NCBI RefSeq assembly: GCF_020616335.1
Contig: NZ_CP085051.1
Span: 1,860,001-1,924,000 of the forward strand
Source of the DNA: Corynebacterium uberis
GTDB lineage: Bacteria; Actinomycetota; Actinomycetes; Mycobacteriales; Mycobacteriaceae
DNA: 64,000 bases
Direction of reading: 5' to 3'
A model generated the notes under the pieces. It saw only the letters and a program-made list of their open reading frames with translations, did not search any database and was not told where the DNA came from. Made by a program: the position numbers and the translations under genes. Numbering within the stretch: position 1 is the stretch's first letter; each line of letters opens with the position of its first letter. This document shows, piece by piece, positions 25,498-33,690 of the stretch.

Positions 25498-26214
25498 ATG
25501 GCTAAGGATGGCCCCGTGCCCGAGGAATTTGACCGCTCGGAACAGGCTCAGGTGAAGAAACAAGTCATCACCGTTGCGCTGAAGCGTTTCTCACGAAAGC
25601 CGTACAGCGACGCCAAACTCGAATCCATAGCGCGCAACAGTGGTGTACCCAAGTCCGCCATACTCAAGCACTTCGGCGATAAAAAGAACCTCTACCACTC
25701 CACCTTGGCCGAGGCCGTGCGCAGGTTACAGCCCCCCGCAGAGGCCCTGACCATTGACTCTGCCATTCCCGTCGATGGCGTGCGGCAGGTTGTAGAGGCG
25801 ATTTTCCAGCGCTTCGTTGATGAGCCTGACTGCCTGCGCATGGTGCAAATGGAAAACCTCCAACGCGTACTCAAACTGCCGGAACTCGCACCCCTCATCA
25901 ATCAGTCTGAAGTTATACTTCAGTTAGATAAACTATTGATGGTCGGTCAGGATGCGGGCGCATTCCGCCCGGGAATCTCCGCCTATGACGTCTACTTCCT
26001 CATCACGTCCATCGCGTCATTCCGCGTAACCGGGCGGGAGATGACCATCAACCTGTTTGATATTGACCTGACCGACCGCTCAAATACCCCCGGCATGCGC
26101 CGGATGGTGGTGGACACGGTGCTGGCATTCCTTACTTCCAACATCCCGGACAGCTCCCACCAGAGCTATCTCACGGGGTTCAAGGAAGACGCAGACCCCA
26201 TCTACCAGGCTTAG
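25498..26214 (+). CDS. TetR family transcriptional regulator
   Basis: The 238-residue protein has an N-terminal helix-turn-helix of TetR type (about 20-70; YSDAKLESIARNSGVPKSAILKHF, then KKNLYHSTLAEAV). The rest is a helical ligand-binding domain. The gene is divergent from mdh and convergent with clpX. A TetR gene beside mdh is also known in Corynebacterium glutamicum. The ligand and targets are unknown. GAAAGGA lies about 14 bases upstream of the start. Confidence 0.88.
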   Translation: MAKDGPVPEEFDRSEQAQVKKQVITVALKRFSRKPYSDAKLESIARNSGVPKSAILKHFGDKKNLYHSTLAEAVRRLQPPAEALTIDSAIPVDGVRQVVEAIFQRFVDEPDCLRMVQMENLQRVLKLPELAPLINQSEVILQLDKLLMVGQDAGAFRPGISAYDVYFLITSIASFRVTGREMTINLFDIDLTDRSNTPGMRRMVVDTVLAFLTSNIPDSSHQSYLTGFKEDADPIYQA

Positions 26215-26249
26215 GGGAAGCCAAACACCGCGCCACCCCTCCCCTCCCC

Positions 26250-26276
26250 CGCCCCGGTCTCCTCGGCCTCGGGGCG
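26250..26276. terminator. Hairpin between the convergent TetR gene and clpX
   Basis: CGCCCCG and CGGGGCG form a 7-bp stem with a 13-base loop in the 75-bp gap between two converging genes. It could terminate both, although no U-run is present. Confidence 0.5.
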
Positions 26277-26289
26277 GGGCGCCATCCTG

Positions 26290-27570
26290 CTAGGCGGACT
26301 TCTCCGCGCTGTGGTCCGCGGTGATGACGTCCACGTCTGCTTCCCCGCGCGCGGCTGCGGCGGTGACCACCACGCGCGCGGCATCCTCCCGATCCGGAAT
26401 ATCGAACATCACGGGCACGAGCAGCTCTTCCATGATGGCGCGCAATCCGCGCGCACCGGTTCCCCGCTCGCTGGCTTTATCCGCAATGGCGTCAAGCGCA
26501 CCGGCGGTAAATTCCAGCTCCACGTCATCCATTTCAAAGAGCCGCTGATACTGCTTGACCAGTGAATTCTTGGGCTCGGTGAGAACCTTGACCAAGGAGG
26601 CGCGGTCAAGATTATCCACGGTGGCCACAACGGGAAGACGCCCAATGAACTCCGGGATCAGGCCAAACTTGACCAGGTCCTCCGGCTGCACCTGGGTGAG
26701 CAGATCCGTGGAATCGCGCTGCGCCACGGATTCAATTTCCGCGCCGAAGCCCAGGCCCTTTTTGCCCACGCGGTCGCTGATGACCTTCTCCAGGCCGTCG
26801 AAAGCGCCGGCCACGATGAACAGCACGTTCGAGGTATCTAACTGGATGAATTCCTGGTTGGGGTGCTTGCGCCCGCCCTGCGGCGGAATGGACGCGGTGG
26901 TTCCCTCCAGGATTTTCAGCAGCGCCTGCTGCACCCCTTCCCCGGAGACGTCGCGCGTAATCGAGGGGTTGTCCGACTTCCGGGAGATCTTGTCTACCTC
27001 GTCGACGTAGATGATGCCGCGCTGGGCGCGCTGGACGTCAAAGTCCGCCGCCTGGAGGAGCTTGAGCAGGATGTTCTCCACGTCCTCGCCCACGTAGCCA
27101 GCTTCGGTCAGGGAGGTGGCGTCGGCGATGGCGAAGGGGACGTCGAGAAGCCGGGCGAGGGTTTGCGCCAGGTAGGTTTTCCCGGATCCGGTGGGCCCCA
27201 AGATCAGGATGTTGGATTTGGCAATCTCCACCGCGTCATCTTTTTTGAGCAGCGGCGACTGCTCGGCCTCCCGGATGCGCTTGTAGTGGTTGTACACCGC
27301 GACGGCGAGCACCCGTTTGGCCTTGTCCTGGCCGATGACGTAGCCGTCTAAGAATGCTGCGATCTCGGAGGGCTTGGGCAGCGAGGACTTCTCCTCCTCG
27401 CGCTGGGCCTCGGCGGCCCCGATCTCCTCTTCGATGATCTCGTTGCATAGCTCAATGCACTCGTCACAGATGTAGACCCCACCCCCGGCGATCAGCTTCT
27501 TCACTTGCTTTTGACTCTTACCGCAAAAGGAACACTTCAGCAGATCGGCGCTTTCGTGCATGTGTGCCAT
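26290..27570 (-). CDS. clpX: ClpX, ATP-dependent unfoldase of the Clp protease
   Basis: This AAA+ unfoldase delivers substrates to ClpP. The N-terminal zinc-binding domain has the four cysteines in KCSFCGKS and [10 protein letters not shown] (residues 13-43). Walker A is GPTGSGKT, Walker B is [10 protein letters not shown], and the sensor region [10 protein letters not shown] is present. The 426 residues fit the family. ClpP partners are encoded at 59594-60816 in this window. The first in-frame ATG (27570) is used; 27561 is possible. Confidence 0.97.
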   Translation of the reverse strand: MAHMHESADLLKCSFCGKSQKQVKKLIAGGGVYICDECIELCNEIIEEEIGAAEAQREEEKSSLPKPSEIAAFLDGYVIGQDKAKRVLAVAVYNHYKRIREAEQSPLLKKDDAVEIAKSNILILGPTGSGKTYLAQTLARLLDVPFAIADATSLTEAGYVGEDVENILLKLLQAADFDVQRAQRGIIYVDEVDKISRKSDNPSITRDVSGEGVQQALLKILEGTTASIPPQGGRKHPNQEFIQLDTSNVLFIVAGAFDGLEKVISDRVGKKGLGFGAEIESVAQRDSTDLLTQVQPEDLVKFGLIPEFIGRLPVVATVDNLDRASLVKVLTEPKNSLVKQYQRLFEMDDVELEFTAGALDAIADKASERGTGARGLRAIMEELLVPVMFDIPDREDAARVVVTAAAARGEADVDVITADHSAEKSA

Positions 27571-27906
27571 GGCCTGGTTGATCGCTCACTTCCGGTCGAC
27601 TTGTCAAGGAACGCTTCCCCACAGCATAGCCGTTTGCGCACGCCACCCCGATACTGCTGGTCAGCGCGTCACATTGTGGGGACAAAGAGGAGACGAAAGG
27701 ACCGTTTGCCCCACCAAAATGGTCACCTTTGGAGCCTGCTGGGAGCTACCTTCGCACCAACTTTGGGGGTAGTCACAGTTTTTTTGCCACCCCCAGCGCA
27801 CTACAGGGGCTATGCTGATCGAAGTCGGGCCGCCCGTCGGCCCTCGTTGTTTGTTTCACCCTATTCTTCCGCCACCGCGTGTGACGGGAAAGGAACTTGC
27901 ACCATT
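27571..27906. other. Divergent intergenic region clpX / exported protein
   Basis: This 336-bp stretch separates clpX (minus) from the small exported protein (plus) and must hold both promoters. It contains a run of seven T (within 27778-27785) after GTAGTCACAG. No gene, tRNA, clear operator or strong hairpin was recognised. Open frames through it lack ribosome sites and typical codon use. Confidence 0.5.
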
Positions 27907-28329
27907 ATGCTCAACACCGTGCTTGCCAGCCTGCTTGCCGCCGCGAGCCTGCTGCTTCCCGGCGATCACATTCCGGACATCGCCGCTGGTGGGTCTTCTA
28001 CCCTGGCCACCGAGGCCGCCCCCGCCGCGCAGGAACCCAGCTCCAACGCAGACGCAGCCGCTGAGGCCGAGCGCCCTGATTTCATCCCCGGCGGGCAATC
28101 CGCCGTGCGCAGAGAGATTTTCCTGCAAAACCAGAAGGTGGGCCACGAACTGGTCACCGTCGAGTTTGTCAATGATCACCGCGCGATTGTCACCCAGACC
28201 GCAGAGTTTGATGGCTCCCGCGCCGATCTTGACGGCCAGCGCGCCATCCTGGATGCCCTGAAGCTCAACGGTTTCGATGAGGTCATCCTCCTCGATCACC
28301 CCACCACCCACCCGTCGCAGGAAAAGTAG
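27907..28329 (+). CDS. Small exported protein of unknown function (140 aa)
   Basis: The ATG at 27907 begins a signal-like segment (MLNTVLASLLAAASLLLPGD) and follows AAAGGAA by 11 bases. The mature part has an Ala/Pro/Glu-rich spacer (about 35-60), then a compact domain of 75 residues (REIFLQNQKVGHELVTVEFVND to LDALKLNGFDEVILLDH). No lipobox, catalytic motif or family was recognised. It could be a cell-envelope protein. The gene stands alone between clpX and the AMP-ligase gene. Confidence 0.65.
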   Translation: MLNTVLASLLAAASLLLPGDHIPDIAAGGSSTLATEAAPAAQEPSSNADAAAEAERPDFIPGGQSAVRREIFLQNQKVGHELVTVEFVNDHRAIVTQTAEFDGSRADLDGQRAILDALKLNGFDEVILLDHPTTHPSQEK

Positions 28330-28443
28330 CGCCCCGCTCATAGCGCACACTACCTGCCTCCCGGCGCGACAACGCTGGGAGTTTTTACCCCCGCACCACC
28401 CGGCATTGTCCGCGGCGGCCGCGGGGGTAATCTATACCGCAGC

Positions 28444-29844
28444 ATGGCAACTCTCCCTGACGTTTCCCTCCCGGATTGCAGTGTCTATGACCTGCTCTTT
28501 TCCCAACTGCGCGACCGACATGCCCTGGCGTTGACGGACCCTTCCGGCAGCGTGACCTATGGCGAACTGCGCGCCCGGATTAACGCCTACGCGGCGCTGA
28601 TTTCCCCCCGCCCTGGGGAGGTTATTGGCCTGCAGATGGCCAATTCCATCGACTTTGCGGTGGCCTTCCACGCCATTGTGCGCGGCGGTGGCACCGTGGC
28701 GGCACTCAACCCGCTGCTCACGGACGCGGAGACCGCGCAGCTGGAGGCACTGGCCGGGGTGCGCCGCACCATCACCGCGCTGCCGCCGCTGGCCAGCCCT
28801 CCTGATGCGCGTATCGACGCCCCGCCCGCCGACATCGCCGTCATCGCCTTCTCCTCCGGGACTACTGGACTGCCCAAGGCGGTGGCGCTGTCGCGGGAGA
28901 ACATCGTGGCCAACATTGTGCAGACCACCACGGGCCTGCGGGCCAATCGGATGGATCCGACGTGGACGGCGCTGGCCCCGCTGCCGTTTTCCCACATTTA
29001 TGGCATGAACGTCCTGCTCAATAGCTCGCTGTATAACGGCAATCACGTGGTGACCATGCCGCGCTTTGAGCTGGGCGAATTCCTGCGCCTCCACGAGGTC
29101 CATCAGGTGGCCTGGACCTACATCGCCCCGCCGATCGCCACCGCGTTGGCTTCCAGCCCGCTGGTGGAGGACTATGATCTGTCGAGCTTGCAGGTGGTGC
29201 TCTCGGGGGCTGCCAGCCTGGATGCGGAGCTGGCCCGGGCGGTCGAGCGCCGCCTGGGGGTGGACGTCATCCAGGGCTATGGCATGACGGAGACCTCGCC
29301 GGTGACCCACATGATGGTGCGCGGGGATGCTATGTCCTTAGGAAGGGCGATGCCGCACACGCAGATCAAGATTGTGGACGCCCAGGGGCGCACGGTCACC
29401 GAGCCGGGCCGGGCCGGGCAGATGTGGGTCAAGGGCCCGCAGGTGATGCGCGGCTACCTCGGCCACCCGGATCCCACCGATGGTGAGGGCTGGCTGGCCA
29501 CCGGCGACCTGGTGGAGCTGGGCGAGGACGGTGCTCCCCGACTGGTGGATCGCATCAAGGAGATCATCAATTACAAGGGCTACCAGGTCGCCCCCGCCGA
29601 GCTGGAGGCCGTGCTGCTGGCGCACCCGGACATTATCGACGCCGCCGTCACCGCCGTCAGCAGCGCCCCGTACGGCTTTGTGGTGCCCCGCCCCGGCGCG
29701 CACCTGGATCCGGCCGCGGTGATCGGCTGGGTGGCCCAGCGGGTTGCCCCTTATAAGAAGCTGCGCGGCCTGGAGATGGTGGGCCGGATTCCGCGTTCGG
29801 CGGCCGGCAAGATCCTGCGCCGGGAGCTAGCGCCCTCCCGTTAG
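28444..29844 (+). CDS. AMP-dependent acyl-CoA synthetase / aryl-CoA ligase family protein
   Basis: Members activate a carboxylic acid with ATP to an adenylate and then form the CoA thioester. The phosphate-binding motif SSGTTGLPKAV lies near residue 140. The YGMTETSPV motif and the hinge block GWLATGDLVELGEDGAPRLVDR are present, as is the C-terminal catalytic lysine region RSAAGKILRREL. At 466 residues it is shorter than typical 4-coumarate-CoA ligases (about 530). The start lacks a ribosome site, but TATACC ends 5 bases before the ATG, so a leaderless message is likely. The 3' end overlaps pdxR (opposite strand) by 18 bp. The substrate is unknown. Confidence 0.85.
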   Translation: MATLPDVSLPDCSVYDLLFSQLRDRHALALTDPSGSVTYGELRARINAYAALISPRPGEVIGLQMANSIDFAVAFHAIVRGGGTVAALNPLLTDAETAQLEALAGVRRTITALPPLASPPDARIDAPPADIAVIAFSSGTTGLPKAVALSRENIVANIVQTTTGLRANRMDPTWTALAPLPFSHIYGMNVLLNSSLYNGNHVVTMPRFELGEFLRLHEVHQVAWTYIAPPIATALASSPLVEDYDLSSLQVVLSGAASLDAELARAVERRLGVDVIQGYGMTETSPVTHMMVRGDAMSLGRAMPHTQIKIVDAQGRTVTEPGRAGQMWVKGPQVMRGYLGHPDPTDGEGWLATGDLVELGEDGAPRLVDRIKEIINYKGYQVAPAELEAVLLAHPDIIDAAVTAVSSAPYGFVVPRPGAHLDPAAVIGWVAQRVAPYKKLRGLEMVGRIPRSAAGKILRRELAPSR

Positions 29845-31287
29845 GTCGGGGGCGCCCGTGCCCGTCGGCGCCGCGGCTACCACGATGTGCGCCAAGGTGC
29901 GCAGGCTGCGGGCCAGGGCGTCTTCGCTGCGGGCAGCACCGATGCCCACCACCACCCCGGCCTCGGTGCGGGCGCGCTGCGCGGCGGCGGTGTACCAGTA
30001 GTCTTCCAGTGCGGCCACGCCCAGGCCGGCCCGGCGCGCGGCGGCGGCAACCCGCTGCTCTGCGGCAGCATCTGGCAGCGCCACCACGGCGTTGAGCCCA
30101 CCATCCATGGGGAGCACCCGCACGCCGGGGGCTGGCGCGCAGGCGGGGGTGAGGATGCTGTGGAGGAGGTGGCGGCGGCGTCGATAAGCGCGCCGCATCC
30201 GGGCGATGTGGGTGCGCAGCCCGCCGTCTTCGAGGAAGGTGGCCACGGCGTCTTGGACGATCCCGGAGACCGGGGTGCCGCTCGCCGCGGCCGCCAGCAC
30301 GTCGGCGCGCAGGGGATGGGGGACGATGACAAACCCCAGGCCCAGCCCCGGGGTGAGGCTCTTGGCAAAAGAGCCCACGGTCACCACCACCCCGGCGCTA
30401 TCCATGCTGGCCAGGGCGGGCACCGGGTCGCCGACGTAGCGCAGCTCAGAGTCGAAGTCATCCTCGATGACCCACACCCCGGCACGCGCCGCCCACTGCA
30501 ACAGCGCCACCCGCCGGGCCGCGGTCATCGCCCCGCCCATGGGGTACTGGTGGCAGGGCGTGACCAGCACGGCATCGAGGTTGCCGCCCTCTGCTTCGCG
30601 GGCGGCCAGGGCGGCAAGGCTCATGCCGTCGGCGTCCACCGGCACCGGCACCGCCGTGTGGCCCGCGCGCTGCGGGACCTGGCGCAGCGAGGGGTAGCCG
30701 GGATCTTCTACCGCCACGCGCAGCGGCCGGCCCGCCCGCGCGGCCAAGGCCTGGAGGACCAGCGCCAGCCCGCTGCGCGCCCCGCCCGTGATCACCGCCG
30801 CGCGATCAGCATCGGGGACGGATCGACTCCAGCGCACATGCTCGGTGACCTGCGCGATCAACCGCGGGTCGCCCGCTGGCGGCGCGCCCAGGGACGGCTG
30901 GGCTGCCGCCTGCCGCCAGGCCCGCCGCCACGCGGTAGAGGCCAGCGGACCGGTGTCGGGAATCCCGGGGCGCAGCGCACCGCCAGCCGTGCCGCGCGGT
31001 CGCGGGGCCACGGTGGCGGCGGGGGGTGGGCAAGGGGCGTCGAGAAGCAGCGTGGTGCGCACCTGGGGGTTGACGCGGGTGCCGGCGGGGGTGGCCACCA
31101 GCCAACCTTCGCCCACGAGTTGCTCGTAGGCGGCGACCACGCTGCCGCGCGAGACACCGCTGTGCGCGGCCAGCTGCCGGGTGGATGGTACGCGCTCGCC
31201 GGGGCGCAGCGTGCCGGCGATGATGCGTCCGCGCAGGTCGCGCACGATGGCACCCGGCTTGCCCGGTGGTACAAAATTTTGGTCCAT
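29827..31287 (-). CDS. pdxR: PdxR, MocR-type (GntR-aminotransferase) regulator of PLP synthesis
   Basis: The N-terminal winged helix (residues 10-75; STRQLAAHSGVSRGSVVAAYEQL) is fused to an aminotransferase-like domain (about 110-470) with the PLP-lysine region VTVGSFAKSLTPGLGLGFV and WVIEDDFDSELRY. The 486 residues are normal for MocR regulators. Divergence from pdxS with 45 bp between start codons identifies it as the PLP-responsive regulator of pdxST. TATTAT lies close before its ATG, suggesting leaderless transcription. Confidence 0.92.
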   Translation of the reverse strand: MDQNFVPPGKPGAIVRDLRGRIIAGTLRPGERVPSTRQLAAHSGVSRGSVVAAYEQLVGEGWLVATPAGTRVNPQVRTTLLLDAPCPPPAATVAPRPRGTAGGALRPGIPDTGPLASTAWRRAWRQAAAQPSLGAPPAGDPRLIAQVTEHVRWSRSVPDADRAAVITGGARSGLALVLQALAARAGRPLRVAVEDPGYPSLRQVPQRAGHTAVPVPVDADGMSLAALAAREAEGGNLDAVLVTPCHQYPMGGAMTAARRVALLQWAARAGVWVIEDDFDSELRYVGDPVPALASMDSAGVVVTVGSFAKSLTPGLGLGFVIVPHPLRADVLAAAASGTPVSGIVQDAVATFLEDGGLRTHIARMRRAYRRRRHLLHSILTPACAPAPGVRVLPMDGGLNAVVALPDAAAEQRVAAAARRAGLGVAALEDYWYTAAAQRARTEAGVVVGIGAARSEDALARSLRTLAHIVVAAAPTGTGAPDLTGGR

Positions 31288-31332
31288 AACTGGCCTTCAT
31301 AATAAACCACCCCCGCGCGCACACTGGTGGCC
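31288..31332. promoter_or_regulatory. Compact divergent pdxR/pdxST promoter
   Basis: Only 45 bp separate the two start codons. CATAAT (31298-31303, plus) and TATTAT (minus) share the same AT-rich patch, so the two -10 elements overlap and one bound regulator could control both directions. No ribosome site precedes either start. Confidence 0.6.
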
Positions 31333-32262
31333 ATGACTGAATCGATCGACTCGACTGAACCCACAGCGGCAACCGGAGCCACAGGCTCACCGCTGGTCAA
31401 ACGAGGCCTGGCAGACATGCTCAAAGGCGGCGTCATCATGGACGTGGTCACCGCGGACCAAGCCCGCATCGCCCAGGACGCCGGGGCGGTGGCCGTCATG
31501 GCACTTGAGCGCGTCCCCGCGGACATCCGCGCCCAGGGCGGGGTGGCGCGCATGTCCGACCCGGATCTCATCGAGGAGATCATTGACGCCGTGTCCATCC
31601 CCGTGATGGCCAAGGCGCGCATCGGGCACTTCGTGGAGGCCCAGATCCTCCAGGAGCTCAAAGTGGACTACATCGACGAATCCGAGGTCCTCTCCCCCGC
31701 CGACTACACCCACCACATCAACAAGCAACCCTTCACCGTGCCGTTTGTCTGCGGGGCAACCAACCTCGGCGAGGCCCTGCGCCGCATCGCCGAGGGCGCC
31801 GCCATGATCCGCTCCAAGGGCGAGGCCGGCACCGGCGACGTCTCCGAGGCCACCCGGCACATCCGCACCATCACCGACGAGATCGCTGAACTGCGCGCCC
31901 TGGCCGACCGTCCCGAGGAGCTCTACGTCCGCGCCAAGGAGCTGGCCGCGCCCTATGACCTGGTGGCCGAGGTCGCCCGCACCGGGCACCTGCCCGTGGT
32001 GCTGTTTACCGCCGGGGGCATTGCCACCCCCGCCGACGCCGCGATGATGATGCAGCTTGGCGCCGACGGCGTCTTCGTGGGCTCCGGCATCTTCACATCC
32101 GGCGACCCCGTCGCCCGCGCCGCGGCGATAGTCAAGGCCACCGCCGCCTACGATGACCCGGCGGCCATCGCCGCCGCATCCCGCGGGTTGGGCGAGGCCA
32201 TGGTGGGCATCAACGTCGCCGACCTGCCCGCCCCGCATCGGCTCGCGGAGCGCGGATGGTAG
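31333..32262 (+). CDS. pdxS: Pyridoxal 5'-phosphate synthase, synthase subunit
   Basis: PdxS condenses ribose 5-phosphate, glyceraldehyde 3-phosphate and ammonia to PLP. It has the TIM-barrel blocks [47 protein letters not shown] and [14 protein letters not shown], and the phosphate-binding [14 protein letters not shown]. The active-site lysines are within the first and third blocks. The ATG at 31333 is preferred; a GTG two codons upstream is possible. It overlaps pdxT by 7 bp. Confidence 0.97.
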   Translation: MTESIDSTEPTAATGATGSPLVKRGLADMLKGGVIMDVVTADQARIAQDAGAVAVMALERVPADIRAQGGVARMSDPDLIEEIIDAVSIPVMAKARIGHFVEAQILQELKVDYIDESEVLSPADYTHHINKQPFTVPFVCGATNLGEALRRIAEGAAMIRSKGEAGTGDVSEATRHIRTITDEIAELRALADRPEELYVRAKELAAPYDLVAEVARTGHLPVVLFTAGGIATPADAAMMMQLGADGVFVGSGIFTSGDPVARAAAIVKATAAYDDPAAIAAASRGLGEAMVGINVADLPAPHRLAERGW

Positions 32263-32861
32263 GCGCCGCCCCGCTCGTCGGCGTGCTCGCGCTGCAAGGC
32301 GCGGTCCCCGAACACGCCCGCCTGTTGCGCGCCGTCGGCGCCGACGTTCGCCTGGTGCGCCGCCCGGACGACCTGCACGGACTGGCGGGACTGGTGCTGC
32401 CTGGGGGAGAATCCACCACCATCTCCCGGCTGCTGGACATCTTCGCGCTGCGCGAAGCGCTTATCGACGCCCTGCGCGCCGGCCTACCCACCCTGGGGAC
32501 GTGCGCGGGGCTCATCCTCCTGTCCGCCGCCGTGGAAGGAGCGAAAGTCCCGGGATTGCGGCCCCTAGGGGTCCTCGACGTGGACGTGCGCCGCAACGCC
32601 TTTGGGCCCCAGGTGGACTCCGCCGCCGTCACCCTGCCGTGGGGCAGCCCGGCCACCACGGTGACCGGCGCGCTGATCCGCGCCCCGGAGATCGTCCGGG
32701 TAGGCCCGGGCGTGGAGATCACCTCAGCCTGGCGCGACGCCACGGGGCGCAGCCACGTCGTCGGCGTGCGCAGCACGACCATCACGGGGGTGTCCTTCCA
32801 CCCGGAGCTGACCGGGGAGACCTCCCTGCACGCCGAGCTTGTCGCCCGGGCGCGGGCCTAG
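32256..32861 (+). CDS. pdxT: Pyridoxal 5'-phosphate synthase, glutaminase subunit
   Basis: PdxT hydrolyses glutamine and passes ammonia to PdxS. The nucleophile is C83 in [10 protein letters not shown], and the His-Glu pair is in [23 protein letters not shown] is the family's oxyanion and substrate block. The 201-residue length is normal. The ATG overlaps the end of pdxS. Confidence 0.96.
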   Translation: MVGAAPLVGVLALQGAVPEHARLLRAVGADVRLVRRPDDLHGLAGLVLPGGESTTISRLLDIFALREALIDALRAGLPTLGTCAGLILLSAAVEGAKVPGLRPLGVLDVDVRRNAFGPQVDSAAVTLPWGSPATTVTGALIRAPEIVRVGPGVEITSAWRDATGRSHVVGVRSTTITGVSFHPELTGETSLHAELVARARA

Positions 32862-32872
32862 GATTGGCAAAT

Positions 32873-33646
32873 ATGAACAGACACCGCCACACCAGGGCGG
32901 CCCGAATGGCCGCCGCTGCTGGATGCCTTGTCCTGCTCAGCGGGTGCGGGGTCCCCTCGCCACTCGAGGCCGTGGTCAAGGACGTCACGGCGCATTTCGA
33001 CGGCGACGATGAGGCAGCCGGACAGGACGCGCCCGCCAGCGCGGAGCCCGACCACGGCGAGTCACTCCACGCCGAGGCACCCCACAGCGAGTCCTCCCGC
33101 AGCGAGTCACCCCGCAGCGAGTCACTGCACTCAAGCGCCAACCCACGGGATCCCCAGCCGAACCCAACCCTGGGGCCCCGGGTTTCCGGCCCCAAGCTCA
33201 CAGATTTGCTCACGGACCAGGACCGTTGCGGATCCCTCGACGCACAGACAGCCATTCGTCGTGCGGTAGACACGCTGGGCGATCCGCTCCCCGACAGCCC
33301 TGGCAGAGGCGTGTGGGCACCTGAGCACGCCAGCGACAACTACGATCCCTGCGCCGAGCTTTCCTTCGTGGTCATCGGTATAGAACTGGCGACGGCGTCC
33401 TCGCCCTATCACATCTTGCTGTTCCACCACGGCGAATACCTGGGCACCGCCACCGCACAGGCCTACGCGTTCAGCCCACGTATCACCAACTACGATGGCT
33501 CCAGCATCGACGTGGAATACCGCTACCTGTTAGGCCGGGAGGCATCGGTAGCAGCCCAGGGCCGGGCGTACGCCACCTTCCGGTGGGACCCCGCCCAGAA
33601 CAAGGTGATCATGAGCGGCGAGGTGCCCCCGCCTCCGGGAGGCTAG
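32873..33646 (+). CDS. LppP/LprE-family lipoprotein
   Basis: The lipobox LLSGC places the modified cysteine at residue 25. A His/Ser/Glu-rich linker (about 60-85) with repeated SES units follows. The C-terminal domain (about 110-250) has YDPCAELSFVVIGIE, SSPYHILLFHHGEYLGTATA and VEYRYL, the pattern of the actinobacterial LppP/LprE family. Two cysteines (in DRCGS and YDPCAE) may form a disulfide. It begins 11 bp after pdxT, yet has no known link to vitamin B6. The family's function is not defined. Confidence 0.75.
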   Translation: MNRHRHTRAARMAAAAGCLVLLSGCGVPSPLEAVVKDVTAHFDGDDEAAGQDAPASAEPDHGESLHAEAPHSESSRSESPRSESLHSSANPRDPQPNPTLGPRVSGPKLTDLLTDQDRCGSLDAQTAIRRAVDTLGDPLPDSPGRGVWAPEHASDNYDPCAELSFVVIGIELATASSPYHILLFHHGEYLGTATAQAYAFSPRITNYDGSSIDVEYRYLLGREASVAAQGRAYATFRWDPAQNKVIMSGEVPPPPGG

Positions 33647-33665
33647 GGGCACGACCTCGGGGACG

Positions 33666-33681
33666 GGGGGCGTCGGCAAGC
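33666..33681 (+). repeat. Dispersed motif GGGGGCGTCGNNAAGC (copy g)
   Basis: Exact match with GC at the variable pair, in the 44-bp gap between the convergent lipoprotein and FAD-monooxygenase genes. Confidence 0.8.
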
Positions 33682-33690
33682 GAACTCCCC

